Assembly (NCBI RefSeq): GCF_000368025.1
Contig: NZ_KB849210.1
Location: 1-64,000 of the forward strand
Source of the DNA: Acinetobacter parvus DSM 16617 = CIP 108168
GTDB taxonomy: Bacteria > Pseudomonadota > Gammaproteobacteria > Pseudomonadales > Moraxellaceae
Direction: 5' to 3'
Length of the DNA stretch: 64,000 nt
A program made the translations under genes and the position numbers. Within the stretch, counting starts at the first letter, position 1, and every line of letters starts with the position of its first letter. Under the pieces are notes generated by a model. It did not search any database, was not told where the DNA came from, and worked only from the letters and a program-made list of their open reading frames with translations. Below, in pieces: positions 43,603-53,164 of the stretch.

Positions 43603-45510
43603 ATGGCCTATATTACTTTAAGGGATGTCCATCTCGCATTTGGCGGACCTGCCCTACTCGACGGCGCGAACTTTAATCTGGAGCGTGGCGAACGAGTCTG
43701 TTTAATCGGTCGTAATGGCGAGGGTAAGTCTACTTTATTAAAACTGATTGAGGGAAGCCTATTACCTGATACAGGTGAAGTTTCGATTCAAAATGGTTTA
43801 ACTGTTTCCATGCTAGCCCAAGACGTGCCGATGGATTCAGGCAAAGTGGCCGATATTGTTGCTGATGGCGCAGGCGAAGCTGCAACCGTACTCAAAGACT
43901 ACCATGAAGCAAGTGATGCCTGTGTATTAGGCGATATGGAAGCCTGTGACCGTATGGGCATGCTCCAGCACAAACTCGACCAACTGGATGGCTGGGCACT
44001 GGAAAACAAGGTCAATACCATTTTGGGCAAAATGGGGCTAGACCCAAATGCCGATCTGGCTGACTTGTCTGGTGGGCGTAAGCGTCGTGTCTTGCTTGCC
44101 CGTGCCCTACTGACCCAGCCTGATGTGTTATTGCTGGACGAACCAACCAACCATCTGGATGTTGAAAGCATTGAATGGCTGGAGAAATTCCTGCTCGACC
44201 AGAATAATCTAACTCTTTTATTTATTTCACATGACCGTTCCTTTGTTGACAGCATTGCAACACGTATTGTTGAACTTGATCGTGGTGTTTTGCGTGGTTA
44301 TGAGGGCAATTATTCACGTTACCTCGACCTCAAAGCACAACAAATGGAGGCAGAAGAAAAACAAAATGCTTTATTTGATAAAAAATTAGCTGAAGAAGAA
44401 GCGTGGATTCGTCAAGGCATCAAGGCACGCCGTACCCGTAACGAGGGACGTGTCCGTGCCTTAAAAGACTTACGTGAACAATCTAAAGCGCGTCGTTCAC
44501 AGCAGGGCAAGGTCAGTATGGCGACACAAGAAGCTCATCGCTCAGGCAAGCTGGTGTTTGAGATTGAGAACCTAAGCGTTAGTTATGGTGAACAACCATT
44601 AATCAAAGACTTCTCAGCGATCGTATTACGTGGTGATCGCATTGGTTTAGTCGGTGACAATGGTGTGGGTAAAACCACCTTGATCAAAGCGATTTTAGGT
44701 GAAATTGAACATAGCGGTGCGGTGAAAACAGGTACTCAACTGGAAGTGGCTTATTTTGACCAACTGCGTAATGCCCTAGACTTAGAAAAGAGCGTAATGG
44801 CGAACGTGTCAGAAGGCTCTGATTTTGTCGATGTGAATGGTAACCGCCGTCATATCTATAGCTATTTACAAGATTTTTTATTCTCACCAGAGCGCGCTCG
44901 TACGCCCGTCAAAGCACTGTCTGGTGGTGAGAGAAACCGCATTCTACTGGCAAAATTATTGCTTAAACCATCAAACCTGATTGTGATGGATGAGCCAACC
45001 AATGATCTGGATATGGTGACGCTGGAACTGCTGGAAGAAATGCTGTCTGAGTATAAAGGCACCCTGTTGCTGATCTCGCATGACCGTGCCTTTATGGACA
45101 ATGTCGTGACTTCAACCTGGGTCTTTGATGGCAAGGGCAATATTGATGAGTATATCGGTGGCTATCAAGACTATCTGGAGCAACGTCCTGACCAAAAAGT
45201 GGTTGATCAAAAAAGCGATGTGAAAAAAGCTCAGGCCAAAGCAGAGGCAGCAGCATTGGCTACGACTGCACCGAAAAAAGTCAAACTGAGTTATAAAGAT
45301 CAGCGTGAGCTTGAACAGCTTCCTGCTGAAATTGAGAAACTGGAAAAGGAACAGGCTGAGCTTTCTGCAAAACTTGCGGATGGTTCGTGGTTTGTAAAAG
45401 ATGCAGAAGCAGCCACCAAAGCCAGCCAGCGTTTAGCAGAAATTGAGGAAGTCATGCTGGAAAAACTGGAACGTTGGGATACGTTGGAGAACCTGTCAAA
45501 GGGCAACTAA
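43603..45510 (+). CDS. uup: ABC-F ATPase Uup
   Basis: This 635-aa soluble ABC-F protein has two nucleotide-binding domains. Walker A is GRNGEGKST (about residue 37) and GDNGVGKTT; signatures are LSGGRKRRV and LSGGERNRI; Walker B is LLLDEPTNHLD and IVMDEPTNDLD. A charged interdomain linker and a C-terminal coiled coil (PAEIEKLEKEQAELSAKL) are as in Uup. ABC-F proteins act on ribosomes or on branched DNA; Uup lowers transposon precise excision in E. coli. AGGAAAC precedes the ATG. Confidence 0.95.
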   Translation: MAYITLRDVHLAFGGPALLDGANFNLERGERVCLIGRNGEGKSTLLKLIEGSLLPDTGEVSIQNGLTVSMLAQDVPMDSGKVADIVADGAGEAATVLKDYHEASDACVLGDMEACDRMGMLQHKLDQLDGWALENKVNTILGKMGLDPNADLADLSGGRKRRVLLARALLTQPDVLLLDEPTNHLDVESIEWLEKFLLDQNNLTLLFISHDRSFVDSIATRIVELDRGVLRGYEGNYSRYLDLKAQQMEAEEKQNALFDKKLAEEEAWIRQGIKARRTRNEGRVRALKDLREQSKARRSQQGKVSMATQEAHRSGKLVFEIENLSVSYGEQPLIKDFSAIVLRGDRIGLVGDNGVGKTTLIKAILGEIEHSGAVKTGTQLEVAYFDQLRNALDLEKSVMANVSEGSDFVDVNGNRRHIYSYLQDFLFSPERARTPVKALSGGERNRILLAKLLLKPSNLIVMDEPTNDLDMVTLELLEEMLSEYKGTLLLISHDRAFMDNVVTSTWVFDGKGNIDEYIGGYQDYLEQRPDQKVVDQKSDVKKAQAKAEAAALATTAPKKVKLSYKDQRELEQLPAEIEKLEKEQAELSAKLADGSWFVKDAEAATKASQRLAEIEEVMLEKLERWDTLENLSKGN

Positions 45511-45512
45511 AC

Positions 45513-46445
45513 ATGGGGCGGAAACAATACATCGCAGGAGAATTTCAATGGGAATTCTTACTACCTAAATATTGGAAAATCTGGATTGCCATTATTTTTC
45601 TGATGTTATTAGCGATTTTACCGTGGTCAATTCAATGGCGACTGGCACATAGTCTGGCGGCATTATGTTGGCATTTACTCAAGTCACGTCGTAGAACCAC
45701 GCTTAGAAACCTGGAATTGTGTTTTCCCGAATGGTCACCTGCTGAGGTTGAAGCACAGGCCAAGCAAGTCTTTGTCGATATGATGTTAGGCGTATTTGAA
45801 ACCTTGAATGCCTGGTACTGTCCGAAATGGTTTAAAGGTCGTCATAGCATTGACGGTCTGGAACACATTACCCATGCCAAAGCACAGGGTAAAGGCATCT
45901 TATTGCTTGGCACACATAGTACCCTGCTGGATGCAGGTGGTTATATCTGTGCTCAATACTTTGAGCCCGATGTGGTTTATCGTCCACAAAACAATCCCAT
46001 GCTGGATATGCTAATTTATCGTTGCCGTGCCACGATTTATCAACATCAAATTGATCATGATGATATGCGGGGTTTAATTCGCCACTTAAAAGCGGGTGCT
46101 ACCGTTTGGTATAGTCCCGATCAGGATTTTGGCTTAAAACAAGGGGTCATGGCACCATTCTTTGGCGTGCCTGCCGCTACCGTTACAGCGTATCGTCGAC
46201 TCATCAAAATGTCGAAATGTGTTGCTATTCCGCTGTATTTTTATCGTTATGGCGATATTCGGAATCCGCAATATAAAGTTGTACTTGAACCTGTTGTTGA
46301 AAATATGCCAAGTGGAGATGAGGTGGCTGATGCTGTTCGCGTGAATAAGATTATTGAAGCCCAGCTTCGTATTGCACCAACACAATGGATGTGGTTCCAC
46401 CGCCGTTTTAAAACTAGAGCTGAGGGTTACGAGAAAATTTATTAA
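45513..46445 (+). CDS. Lipid A late acyltransferase, LpxL/LpxM family
   Basis: This inner-membrane acyltransferase adds a secondary acyl chain to lipid A. The 310-aa protein has an N-terminal membrane segment (KIWIAIIFLMLLAILPW) and the HX4D catalytic box in GTHSTLLDAG (about residue 134). The RPQNNPMLD and WYSPDQDFGLKQGVMAPFFG segments are hallmarks. I cannot decide LpxL from LpxM by eye. ATG 45513 begins 3 bp after the uup stop, so the two are probably co-transcribed; an upstream start inside uup is less likely. Confidence 0.92.
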   Translation: MGRKQYIAGEFQWEFLLPKYWKIWIAIIFLMLLAILPWSIQWRLAHSLAALCWHLLKSRRRTTLRNLELCFPEWSPAEVEAQAKQVFVDMMLGVFETLNAWYCPKWFKGRHSIDGLEHITHAKAQGKGILLLGTHSTLLDAGGYICAQYFEPDVVYRPQNNPMLDMLIYRCRATIYQHQIDHDDMRGLIRHLKAGATVWYSPDQDFGLKQGVMAPFFGVPAATVTAYRRLIKMSKCVAIPLYFYRYGDIRNPQYKVVLEPVVENMPSGDEVADAVRVNKIIEAQLRIAPTQWMWFHRRFKTRAEGYEKIY

Positions 46446-46460
46446 TAATTTGAAAAAATT

Positions 46461-46493
46461 AAAACCCGAGTTTCGCATCCTGCAAAGCTCGGG
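46461..46493 (-). terminator. Terminator for the EEP gene (minus strand)
   Basis: CCCGAG and CTCGGG arms with inner complementary GCA/TGC, followed on the minus strand by TTTTAATTTTTT. It lies about 210 bp past the stop of the gene at 46705. The 46494-46704 stretch holds no convincing gene; an ORF of 48 codons at 46543-46689 is noted only as a curiosity. Confidence 0.6.
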
Positions 46494-46704
46494 CAAATGA
46501 GGTTGTGCTTTCACAATATTTTTATTATCTTGCTTCCATAGCATGCATCATATCCATAATGCTTTTTCCATCTCAGCGTTGCTATCCTTAATCGAAAATC
46601 CTTTCCTGCATCCCTGTGCTGATGTATTTAGAATAAATCTTTTAAGCGACCATGACTATTCGCTGTGGACTGAAATCACTGTACGATAATGCTTACATGA
46701 GCGT

Positions 46705-47838
46705 TTAGTGCTTATTCTTAATGATTACACTTTTATGAGTCTGGGCAAGTTCATCCACCACCACTTTCCCCTCCTGCTCCGCTTTCGCTATACCCTCCTG
46801 AATCGCCTGCTGTGCCTCATCCTCATCACTTTCTGTCTGCTCCAGCTCTTGCTGCTTTTGTTCAAATATCCGTCCCGTTTGCAGCACCACATAGATTGGA
46901 AAATGGTCTGAACCAATATGGGGCAAACGCTTCATTTCAACCAGACCAAAGTCTGTACTGTGGAAAATATGGTCCAGCGACCAACGTAATAGTGGATAAT
47001 CCGCATGAAAGGTATTCATAAAATAACGCCCCACACGCGGGTCAAGCAGACCACTGATCCGCTGGAACAGGCGGGTGGTTCTTGACCATGCCACATCATT
47101 CAGGTCACCCATCACAATACAGCTCTCATCAATATCCTTGATCTGGTCGCCCACAATCAGGAGTTCAGCATCCCTTAAGGTGGAATCCTTTGCCTCTGTG
47201 GGACTTGGCGGCTTTGGATGCAGACAGTACAACTGCACACTTAGCCCCGAACGCAGGCGTATTGTTGCATGGATGGATGGAGTTTCATCACTCAGGATGA
47301 ATTTCACTTCGGTGTCCGCTAACGGCAAGCGGCTATATAGATGCATTCCATACAAATTATCCTGAGGCACTGCAACGCGGTAAGGATAATCCGCTTCAAT
47401 CGGTTTTAATGCTTCCTGCCAAACCTGGTCAGTTTCCAGTGTCAGCACCACATCAGGCTGCAAACGATTAATCTGTTCCAGCAACAGGTGATATTTATGG
47501 TTCGGGGTCAGCACATTGGCGACCAGCAATGAGATTTGCTGCTCAACATTCAGTTGATCCTGACGCACATGCAAAACCTGCTTTTTCCAGACAGGTGTAT
47601 AAGGCAGCACCATCTTAAGTTGGTAGGCAACCGCCGCAATCACACCCAAAAGCAGCAATTCCCTAACGGATGTCCACTCTGCATTAATAAAAAGCAGGCC
47701 AGCAAGCGCAACCAACCCCACGAACAGAATCTGTAATCTTGGAAAATCAGCCCCCCGAAACCACCACTCATCCCGTCGAATCAATGACCATCCACTCAAC
47801 CAGATCGCCAGCACCGCACAAACCTCAATTGCTATCAT
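46705..47838 (-). CDS. Endonuclease/exonuclease/phosphatase (EEP) family membrane protein
   Basis: This 377-aa protein has three N-terminal membrane helices (about residues 3-80), then an EEP domain. The visible motifs are VLTLETDQVW, YCLHPKPPSP, the metal site GDLNDVAWS, and the C-terminal GSDHFPIYV. The C-terminal 60 residues are a charged coiled-coil-like extension (EQKQQELEQTESDEDEAQQA). Members act on phosphodiesters or phospholipids; the substrate here is unknown. AGGGC lies 5 bases before the ATG. Confidence 0.88.
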   Translation of the reverse strand: MIAIEVCAVLAIWLSGWSLIRRDEWWFRGADFPRLQILFVGLVALAGLLFINAEWTSVRELLLLGVIAAVAYQLKMVLPYTPVWKKQVLHVRQDQLNVEQQISLLVANVLTPNHKYHLLLEQINRLQPDVVLTLETDQVWQEALKPIEADYPYRVAVPQDNLYGMHLYSRLPLADTEVKFILSDETPSIHATIRLRSGLSVQLYCLHPKPPSPTEAKDSTLRDAELLIVGDQIKDIDESCIVMGDLNDVAWSRTTRLFQRISGLLDPRVGRYFMNTFHADYPLLRWSLDHIFHSTDFGLVEMKRLPHIGSDHFPIYVVLQTGRIFEQKQQELEQTESDEDEAQQAIQEGIAKAEQEGKVVVDELAQTHKSVIIKNKH

Positions 47839-47970
47839 TTTGCCCTACTCTTATTACACTTCATTGCTGATATTATGGATTTCTTAATCATATTATGGTC
47901 TTATCAATTTTCTATCTAATACAAACAAGTTATTCCACTCAAGAAAATTATGGTTTTATTTAGGTAAAGC

Positions 47971-47998
47971 TTGCAGTTGCAGGCACTTTTGATACACT
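47971..47998 (+). promoter_or_regulatory. asd promoter
   Basis: TTGCAG (47971-47976), a 16-bp spacer and TACACT (47993-47998), about 43 bp upstream of the asd start. Moderate match. Confidence 0.5.
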
Positions 47999-48040
47999 CA
48001 AACCCCTTATAAAGTTTTTTACATACCGAGGCACAATGAC

Positions 48041-49159
48041 ATGAAAGTAGGTCTGGTCGGTTGGCGTGGGATGGTTGGTTCTGTCCTGATGCAACGTATG
48101 GTTGAAGAGAATGATTTTGCTCACATTGAGCCATTCTATTTTTCTACCAGTAATGCAGGTGGTGAAGCACCTGCATTTGGTGGTAAGACTGCCCCAGCAC
48201 TTATGGATGCATCAGACATTAACAGCCTGAAGCAAATGGATGTCATTTTAACCTGCCAGGGCGGTGACTATACCTCTGAAGTTTTCCCAAAGCTTAAGGC
48301 TGAGGGCTGGGATGGTTACTGGATTGATGCCGCATCCACCCTGCGTATGGCGGATGATGCCATCATTGTGCTTGATCCAGTCAACCTGAACGTGATCAAG
48401 GATGGTTTGGTGAATGGCACTAAAACATTCGTTGGCGGCAACTGTACCGTTTCCCTAATGCTGATGGGCCTGGGTTCACTGTTCCAGAACAATTTGGTGG
48501 AATGGGCAACCTCAATGACTTATCAGGCCGCTTCTGGTGCGGGCGCGCAAAACATGCGTGAACTCATAACCGGCATGGGTTATTTGTATAACAACACCAA
48601 AGCGTTACTAGACGATCCAAAATCTGCCATCCTTGACATTGACCGTCAAATTGCTGATTTACAACGTGGTGAGGGTTTCCCTAAAGCCAACTTTGGCGTG
48701 CCGTTGGCAGGTTCCCTAATTCCTTATATCGACAAGCAACTGGAAAGCGGCCAGTCAAAAGAGGAATGGAAAGGTCAGGTCGAAACTAACAAGATCCTGG
48801 GTAACCAGCAAATCGTTCCTATTGATGGCCACTGTGTTCGTATTGGTGCAATGCGTTGTCACTCTCAAGCCATTACTTTGAAGTTGAAAAAAGATGTGCC
48901 ACTTGACGAGATTGAGGACATGATCCGCAATTCAAGCCAGTGGGCAAAAGTGGTTCCAAATACCCGCGAAGCCTCCATGACTGACCTGACTCCTGTGGCG
49001 GTTACAGGTACTTTAACTGTTCCAGTGGGCCGTCTGCGCAAGCTGAATATGGGTAAAGAATACCTAGGCGCATTTACAGTGGGTGACCAACTGCTGTGGG
49101 GTGCGGCAGAACCGTTACGCCGCATGCTGCGCATCTTAGTGGAATACAAGAACGCCTAA
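48041..49159 (+). CDS. asd: Aspartate-semialdehyde dehydrogenase
   Basis: The enzyme reduces aspartyl phosphate to the semialdehyde, the branch point to lysine/diaminopimelate, threonine and methionine. The NADP-binding start MKVGLVGWRGMVGSVLMQRM and the catalytic Cys in GGNCTVSLML (about residue 135) identify the proteobacterial type, and H in DGHCVRIGAMRCHSQA follows. Length 372 aa. GAGGCAC precedes the ATG. A strong terminator follows, so it is separate from the FimV genes. Confidence 0.97.
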   Translation: MKVGLVGWRGMVGSVLMQRMVEENDFAHIEPFYFSTSNAGGEAPAFGGKTAPALMDASDINSLKQMDVILTCQGGDYTSEVFPKLKAEGWDGYWIDAASTLRMADDAIIVLDPVNLNVIKDGLVNGTKTFVGGNCTVSLMLMGLGSLFQNNLVEWATSMTYQAASGAGAQNMRELITGMGYLYNNTKALLDDPKSAILDIDRQIADLQRGEGFPKANFGVPLAGSLIPYIDKQLESGQSKEEWKGQVETNKILGNQQIVPIDGHCVRIGAMRCHSQAITLKLKKDVPLDEIEDMIRNSSQWAKVVPNTREASMTDLTPVAVTGTLTVPVGRLRKLNMGKEYLGAFTVGDQLLWGAAEPLRRMLRILVEYKNA

Positions 49160-49179
49160 GCAAAAAATAGATGAAAATC

Positions 49180-49210
49180 AAAAGCCGATCACAGTTGATC
49201 GGCTTTTTTT
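49180..49210 (+). terminator. asd terminator
   Basis: AAAAGCCGATC-ACAGTT-GATCGGCTTTTTTT. Confidence 0.93.
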
Positions 49211-49303
49211 CTTGTGATTGCCGATGAAGATTTTACAATTCATTTACATCACGGTAATGTATACTTTTGAATTGACTAAAACATCACTGTTTCATGGATC
49301 AAG

Positions 49304-50803
49304 ATGACTATTTATAACAAATTAAAAATTGCCATTTTAACCATATTATCCTCGCAACATCTTTATGCAATCACACTTGATCCATTGCAAATCCAGTCCG
49401 CACCAGGCGAGTTGCTTTATGCCGAAATGAGCTTTCATCAGGCAGATGCCAATTCAAAACTGGATGTTAGCCTTGCAACGCCAGAAGACCTGATGATGCT
49501 CGGTGCAATACACCAACCACCCGCCGCCCTTAATTTTTTTACACGTCGTAACAACAAGGGTGAAGGGGTGATTGTCATTACCTCTTCAAGACCCATGACC
49601 GACGCCGAGCTGAACATTATTATTAAAATTCAGGAAAATGGCGCAGCACACCTAAAACACATCAGACAGCCAATACGCCAAAAAACCCAGATTGCAGCAG
49701 CCAAAAGCAGCAATGAAAAAACGCTGGCGCCTAAATACATTGTCAGTGAAAAAGATATAGCACTGAACTTGCCAGAAAGCACACGTTACAACGCAAATTC
49801 AGCAACAAATTCAAAAGAAACAAACCTAAAGCAGGAGAAACTCCTAAACGCACCCTTTGCTCTTCCTCCTGCATTAAATATTCCAGAGAGCAAAGCGCCT
49901 GTCGTCACAGCTATCTCGGTTGCACCTCCAGCTAAAGCAGAACAGACGACCACCATTCAGGCAGCAAACAATCCAACACCGCCTCCTATTTCCAATACAG
50001 CAGTGGCCGAGCAAAAACCAGTAACGCCTGCACCAACAATCAAGCAGGAAGTTCAGCAGGCTGCGGTTGTTCAGGCGACAAATGCCCAGCCAGCCAATGA
50101 AAATATTCCTGCTGAGAAACCAATCCAAAATACTGAAAATAAACTTGTGGAAAAAAAGCAGGATACCATGGCTGAGTATCAGGCAAAAAATAAAGAGCAG
50201 CCAATTAAACAGCCACCGCCCCAAAGCACCCCATCCGCAGCATCAGGTGAAAATAGTCAACAGCAACATCTGGTTAGACGTAATGAGTCACTATGGAGCA
50301 TTGCACAGAGAATTGCAGGACAAACCCAGCAACCTGTGTACAAAGTCATGAACCAGATCAAGGCGCAGAATGAACATGCTTTTGTTGGGGGTAATGCCAA
50401 TCGGTTAAGACAGGGTGCTCATTTAAATTTCAATTTGGGCACTGTCCCAAGCCACAAAAACCCAAGTACAAATCAAATGGCAGCCCAAACAGCGCATGGT
50501 GTGCCAGCAGGAAAAGCAAAATATCGCCTACAACAGGCGGAAATGACCCTGATTGCTGAAAGTAATCAAGATTCCAGTACTGGAAGTGCGAAAAAAGACA
50601 CACAACAACAAAAAACCAGTGCAGATTTATCATTAAAAGTTATGACAGCACGCGAAAAAACCGTTACATTACAAAGAAACGTAACACAGTTAGAATTGGC
50701 ATTACGTGGTAAGGAACAACGAATTCAGTTACTGAACGCTCGGCTTGCAGAGCTACAGGAACAGTTGAAAGCGCAACAGGAAACTAAAAAGCCAACACGC
50801 TAG
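49304..50803 (+). CDS. fimV: FimV-like protein, N-terminal (periplasmic) part
   Basis: FimV/HubP proteins are polar landmark proteins needed for type IV pilus assembly and twitching. This 499-aa ORF has a signal peptide (to about LYA), a FimV N-domain (ITLDPLQIQSAPGELLYAEM and SSRPMTDAELNIII), a long Pro/Gln/Ala-rich linker, a LysM peptidoglycan-binding module (VRRNESLWSIAQRIA, about residues 325-375) and a C-terminal coiled coil. In most FimV proteins a membrane helix and cytoplasmic domain follow in the same chain; here they are the next ORF. Confidence 0.88.
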   Translation: MTIYNKLKIAILTILSSQHLYAITLDPLQIQSAPGELLYAEMSFHQADANSKLDVSLATPEDLMMLGAIHQPPAALNFFTRRNNKGEGVIVITSSRPMTDAELNIIIKIQENGAAHLKHIRQPIRQKTQIAAAKSSNEKTLAPKYIVSEKDIALNLPESTRYNANSATNSKETNLKQEKLLNAPFALPPALNIPESKAPVVTAISVAPPAKAEQTTTIQAANNPTPPPISNTAVAEQKPVTPAPTIKQEVQQAAVVQATNAQPANENIPAEKPIQNTENKLVEKKQDTMAEYQAKNKEQPIKQPPPQSTPSAASGENSQQQHLVRRNESLWSIAQRIAGQTQQPVYKVMNQIKAQNEHAFVGGNANRLRQGAHLNFNLGTVPSHKNPSTNQMAAQTAHGVPAGKAKYRLQQAEMTLIAESNQDSSTGSAKKDTQQQKTSADLSLKVMTAREKTVTLQRNVTQLELALRGKEQRIQLLNARLAELQEQLKAQQETKKPTR

Positions 50804-50864
50804 GTTACGGGAAGATTCTCATAAATTTGCACAAAAGCGGCTCTATCTTCAAGGGGTATGGATC

Positions 50865-52121
50865 ATGTCAACTATAATAATTGTACTGCTAGTCGTCGTA
50901 CTGGTTGTTGCAGTCGTTTTAAAAAAACGGGGTGACAATCAAGGCAATACAGCATCCAAAAAAGGTGCTAGCAAGACAGCTAAAACAGCAGCTACAAAAA
51001 AAGTTTCACGTACAACACTGGCACGTCAAGAGCAGAAAGCCGCCCCACAATCCACGAACCCGATTCCAGACCGTCTGCGCCAGAAACTTGAACAGCAGAT
51101 TCAAAGTGGCAACTACCAGACTGCTGAGGCACAGATCAATCAGGCCTTAAAACAGGATAATACCCAGCATGAGCTGTATCTGTTCCTGCTTGATATCCAT
51201 TTGGCACAAAAAGATGATTTTGCATACAATCAATTGCTAAATCAAATTAAATCATTAAAACTCTTTGATATAGTTCAAGCTGCGGAAACTAAAAAGAAAG
51301 AACATCATGTAGTTGATGATCAATCCTTTGATACAATCGAGTTTAGCCCAAGCAATTTTCAACAACCGCATACACCTGCTGCACCGCCTGTTCAGAACCA
51401 TACCGCTGATTTTGATGCACTGGTTCAAACCCCAGCAACACAGTCTTTTGATGATTTACAGTCTGAATACAGCACACCTGCTGAACAGGAGAAAGCTGCT
51501 GAACAAGTTCCTGAAGTTCAACCTCTGGATTTCAACTTTTCTTTTGAACAGAAAGAAAGTGCTGAGCCTAGTCCTGTAGCTGAACCCGTTGAGACAAAAC
51601 AACAACAGCAACCACTTGAATTCTCATTCAATTTAGAACCAAGCACCACCTCTCCAGCAGTTGAAGAAACAAAAACTATAGAGAGCAAGCCAGAATTAAA
51701 CTTCGATCTATCCATTCTGGAAGTCGGTTCAAACCAGACTGAAACCAAGTCAGAGGATATTCCAGCCCCAAGCCTGGATTTTAATTTTGAGCCATCTGAG
51801 AATAAACTAGAGACGCCACCTGCGGCTGAAAAAATCGAGTTCACCTTTGACGTTACAGAGACAGTTACCCAGACTGAACCTAAAACAGCATTTATTGAAC
51901 CAGCACCGCAAGCCCCCGCAACAGGCAATGATCCTTTGGCCCAATCATTCCCTGATCTGCAACAGCTTGATGAAGCACAGCTTAACCTTGAACTGGCTGA
52001 ACAATATATTGAGCTCGGTGTCTATGAGTCAGCACGGGAACTGTTAAAGAACAGCCAAGCGCTTCTAAATGCGGAGCAACAACAACGTTCAGAAAAGTTA
52101 CTCAATAAAATAGCTTCCTGA
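50865..52121 (+). CDS. FimV-like protein, transmembrane and cytoplasmic part
   Basis: This 418-aa ORF starts with a membrane helix (TIIIVLLVVVLVVAVVL, residues 3-19), a basic patch, a TPR-like segment (about 65-135), a long acidic linker, and the C-terminal FimV domain (LNLELAEQYIELGVYESARE, about 375-395). The linker holds five related motifs: PLDFNF, PLEFSF, ELNFDL, SLDFNF and KIEFTF (residues about 219-330). It has its own RBS (AAGGGG) 61 bp after the first ORF's stop, so it is a separate gene, not a frameshift. Confidence 0.87.
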   Translation: MSTIIIVLLVVVLVVAVVLKKRGDNQGNTASKKGASKTAKTAATKKVSRTTLARQEQKAAPQSTNPIPDRLRQKLEQQIQSGNYQTAEAQINQALKQDNTQHELYLFLLDIHLAQKDDFAYNQLLNQIKSLKLFDIVQAAETKKKEHHVVDDQSFDTIEFSPSNFQQPHTPAAPPVQNHTADFDALVQTPATQSFDDLQSEYSTPAEQEKAAEQVPEVQPLDFNFSFEQKESAEPSPVAEPVETKQQQQPLEFSFNLEPSTTSPAVEETKTIESKPELNFDLSILEVGSNQTETKSEDIPAPSLDFNFEPSENKLETPPAAEKIEFTFDVTETVTQTEPKTAFIEPAPQAPATGNDPLAQSFPDLQQLDEAQLNLELAEQYIELGVYESARELLKNSQALLNAEQQQRSEKLLNKIAS

Positions 52122-52140
52122 ATTTGATCCGTCTAATATA

Positions 52141-52165
52141 AGCAGTCTTATAGACTGCTTTTTTT
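52141..52165 (+). terminator. Terminator after the FimV C-terminal gene
   Basis: AGCAGTCT-TAT-AGACTGCT followed by seven T residues. Confidence 0.88.
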
Positions 52166-52183
52166 ATACCAAAAATTCTGATT

Positions 52184-53155
52184 ATGCAAAAAATCGCTTT
52201 GATTTATATGGGTGGTACATTTGGCTGTATTGGCGAACCACTTATGCCAATGCCCGAACAAGCCTTTTTACCTTTGCTGGAAAAGGTTATCCCCCCCCAT
52301 TTACAGGTTGAATGTTTCGCAGCTCCTAGCATTAAGGACAGCAGTGCATGCACAGCAGTGGACTGGCTGCAACTGATACAACAGATTCAGCAATTACAGC
52401 ACAACAATTACCAATATTTCGTGATTATTCATGGTACAGACACACTAAGTTATGCTGCGGCAACACTTGCCCGTTTTCTGGGAGATTCATGCCATGCAAT
52501 CATTACAGGAAGCCAGTATCCGCTACTGAATATTGAGGGAAATGACACACGGGAATTTACCGATGCGCTTGGAAATCTGTATTTGGCACTGGAACAGGTA
52601 CTAAAGCTCCCTGAGGGTGTATATCTTGCTTTCCACCAACAGGTTTTTCATGCTCAAACCACATTGAAAGTACACACAACCGAACTGGATGCTTTTACAG
52701 GAATCCCTGCTACCAAAGAATGCCTGACATCTACCAATCAGTTTATTGTAAAAGATGATCACATTACACAGGCTGCACAACTGTGTGTGCTTAACCTCAT
52801 GCTACAGCCAATACCGCAACAGCAACTAATCTTACAACTCAAAAACATTCTGGCTGCACCCCCACAGTTTTTGGTGCTGCAAGGTTTTGGAACAGGCAAT
52901 ATCGCTGTCAATGATGAGATTTTGGCCTTGTTTGAAGATCTATATCATCAAAAGTGCCTGAGCATTGTCAGCAGTCAGGTTACTTTTGGCCAACTTGACC
53001 AGCGTTATGCGGTCAGCTCATGGATGCAATCTGCCAGGGTTTTAATCAATGATTGTCACAGTCATGCCGATTTATATGCAAAAACATTGCAAATGTATTT
53101 AAAATACCCAACCCATGATCAACGCTTTGAACATTGGCATCATCATTCGCACTGA
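52184..53155 (+). CDS. Asparaginase family protein
   Basis: This 323-aa protein matches type I (cytoplasmic) L-asparaginases: the N-terminal IYMGGTFGCIG with Thr12 and the second motif IIHGTDTLSYAAA with the Thr-Asp pair. There is no signal peptide, so it is probably cytoplasmic. It would hydrolyse asparagine to aspartate; substrate range is not certain. The C-terminal part is less conserved. It lies 9 bp upstream of truA and may be co-transcribed with it. Confidence 0.88.
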   Translation: MQKIALIYMGGTFGCIGEPLMPMPEQAFLPLLEKVIPPHLQVECFAAPSIKDSSACTAVDWLQLIQQIQQLQHNNYQYFVIIHGTDTLSYAAATLARFLGDSCHAIITGSQYPLLNIEGNDTREFTDALGNLYLALEQVLKLPEGVYLAFHQQVFHAQTTLKVHTTELDAFTGIPATKECLTSTNQFIVKDDHITQAAQLCVLNLMLQPIPQQQLILQLKNILAAPPQFLVLQGFGTGNIAVNDEILALFEDLYHQKCLSIVSSQVTFGQLDQRYAVSSWMQSARVLINDCHSHADLYAKTLQMYLKYPTHDQRFEHWHHHSH

Positions 53156-53164
53156 GGTTTAAAT

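Noticed and set aside
49874..50224. 116-codon ORF opposite the FimV linker, rich in Trp/Cys/Leu
   Set aside because: It is antisense to a low-complexity Pro/Gln/Ala-rich region, which produces such composition automatically.
51518..51928. 136-codon ORF opposite the FimV C-terminal gene
   Set aside because: Antisense shadow of the repetitive acidic linker.
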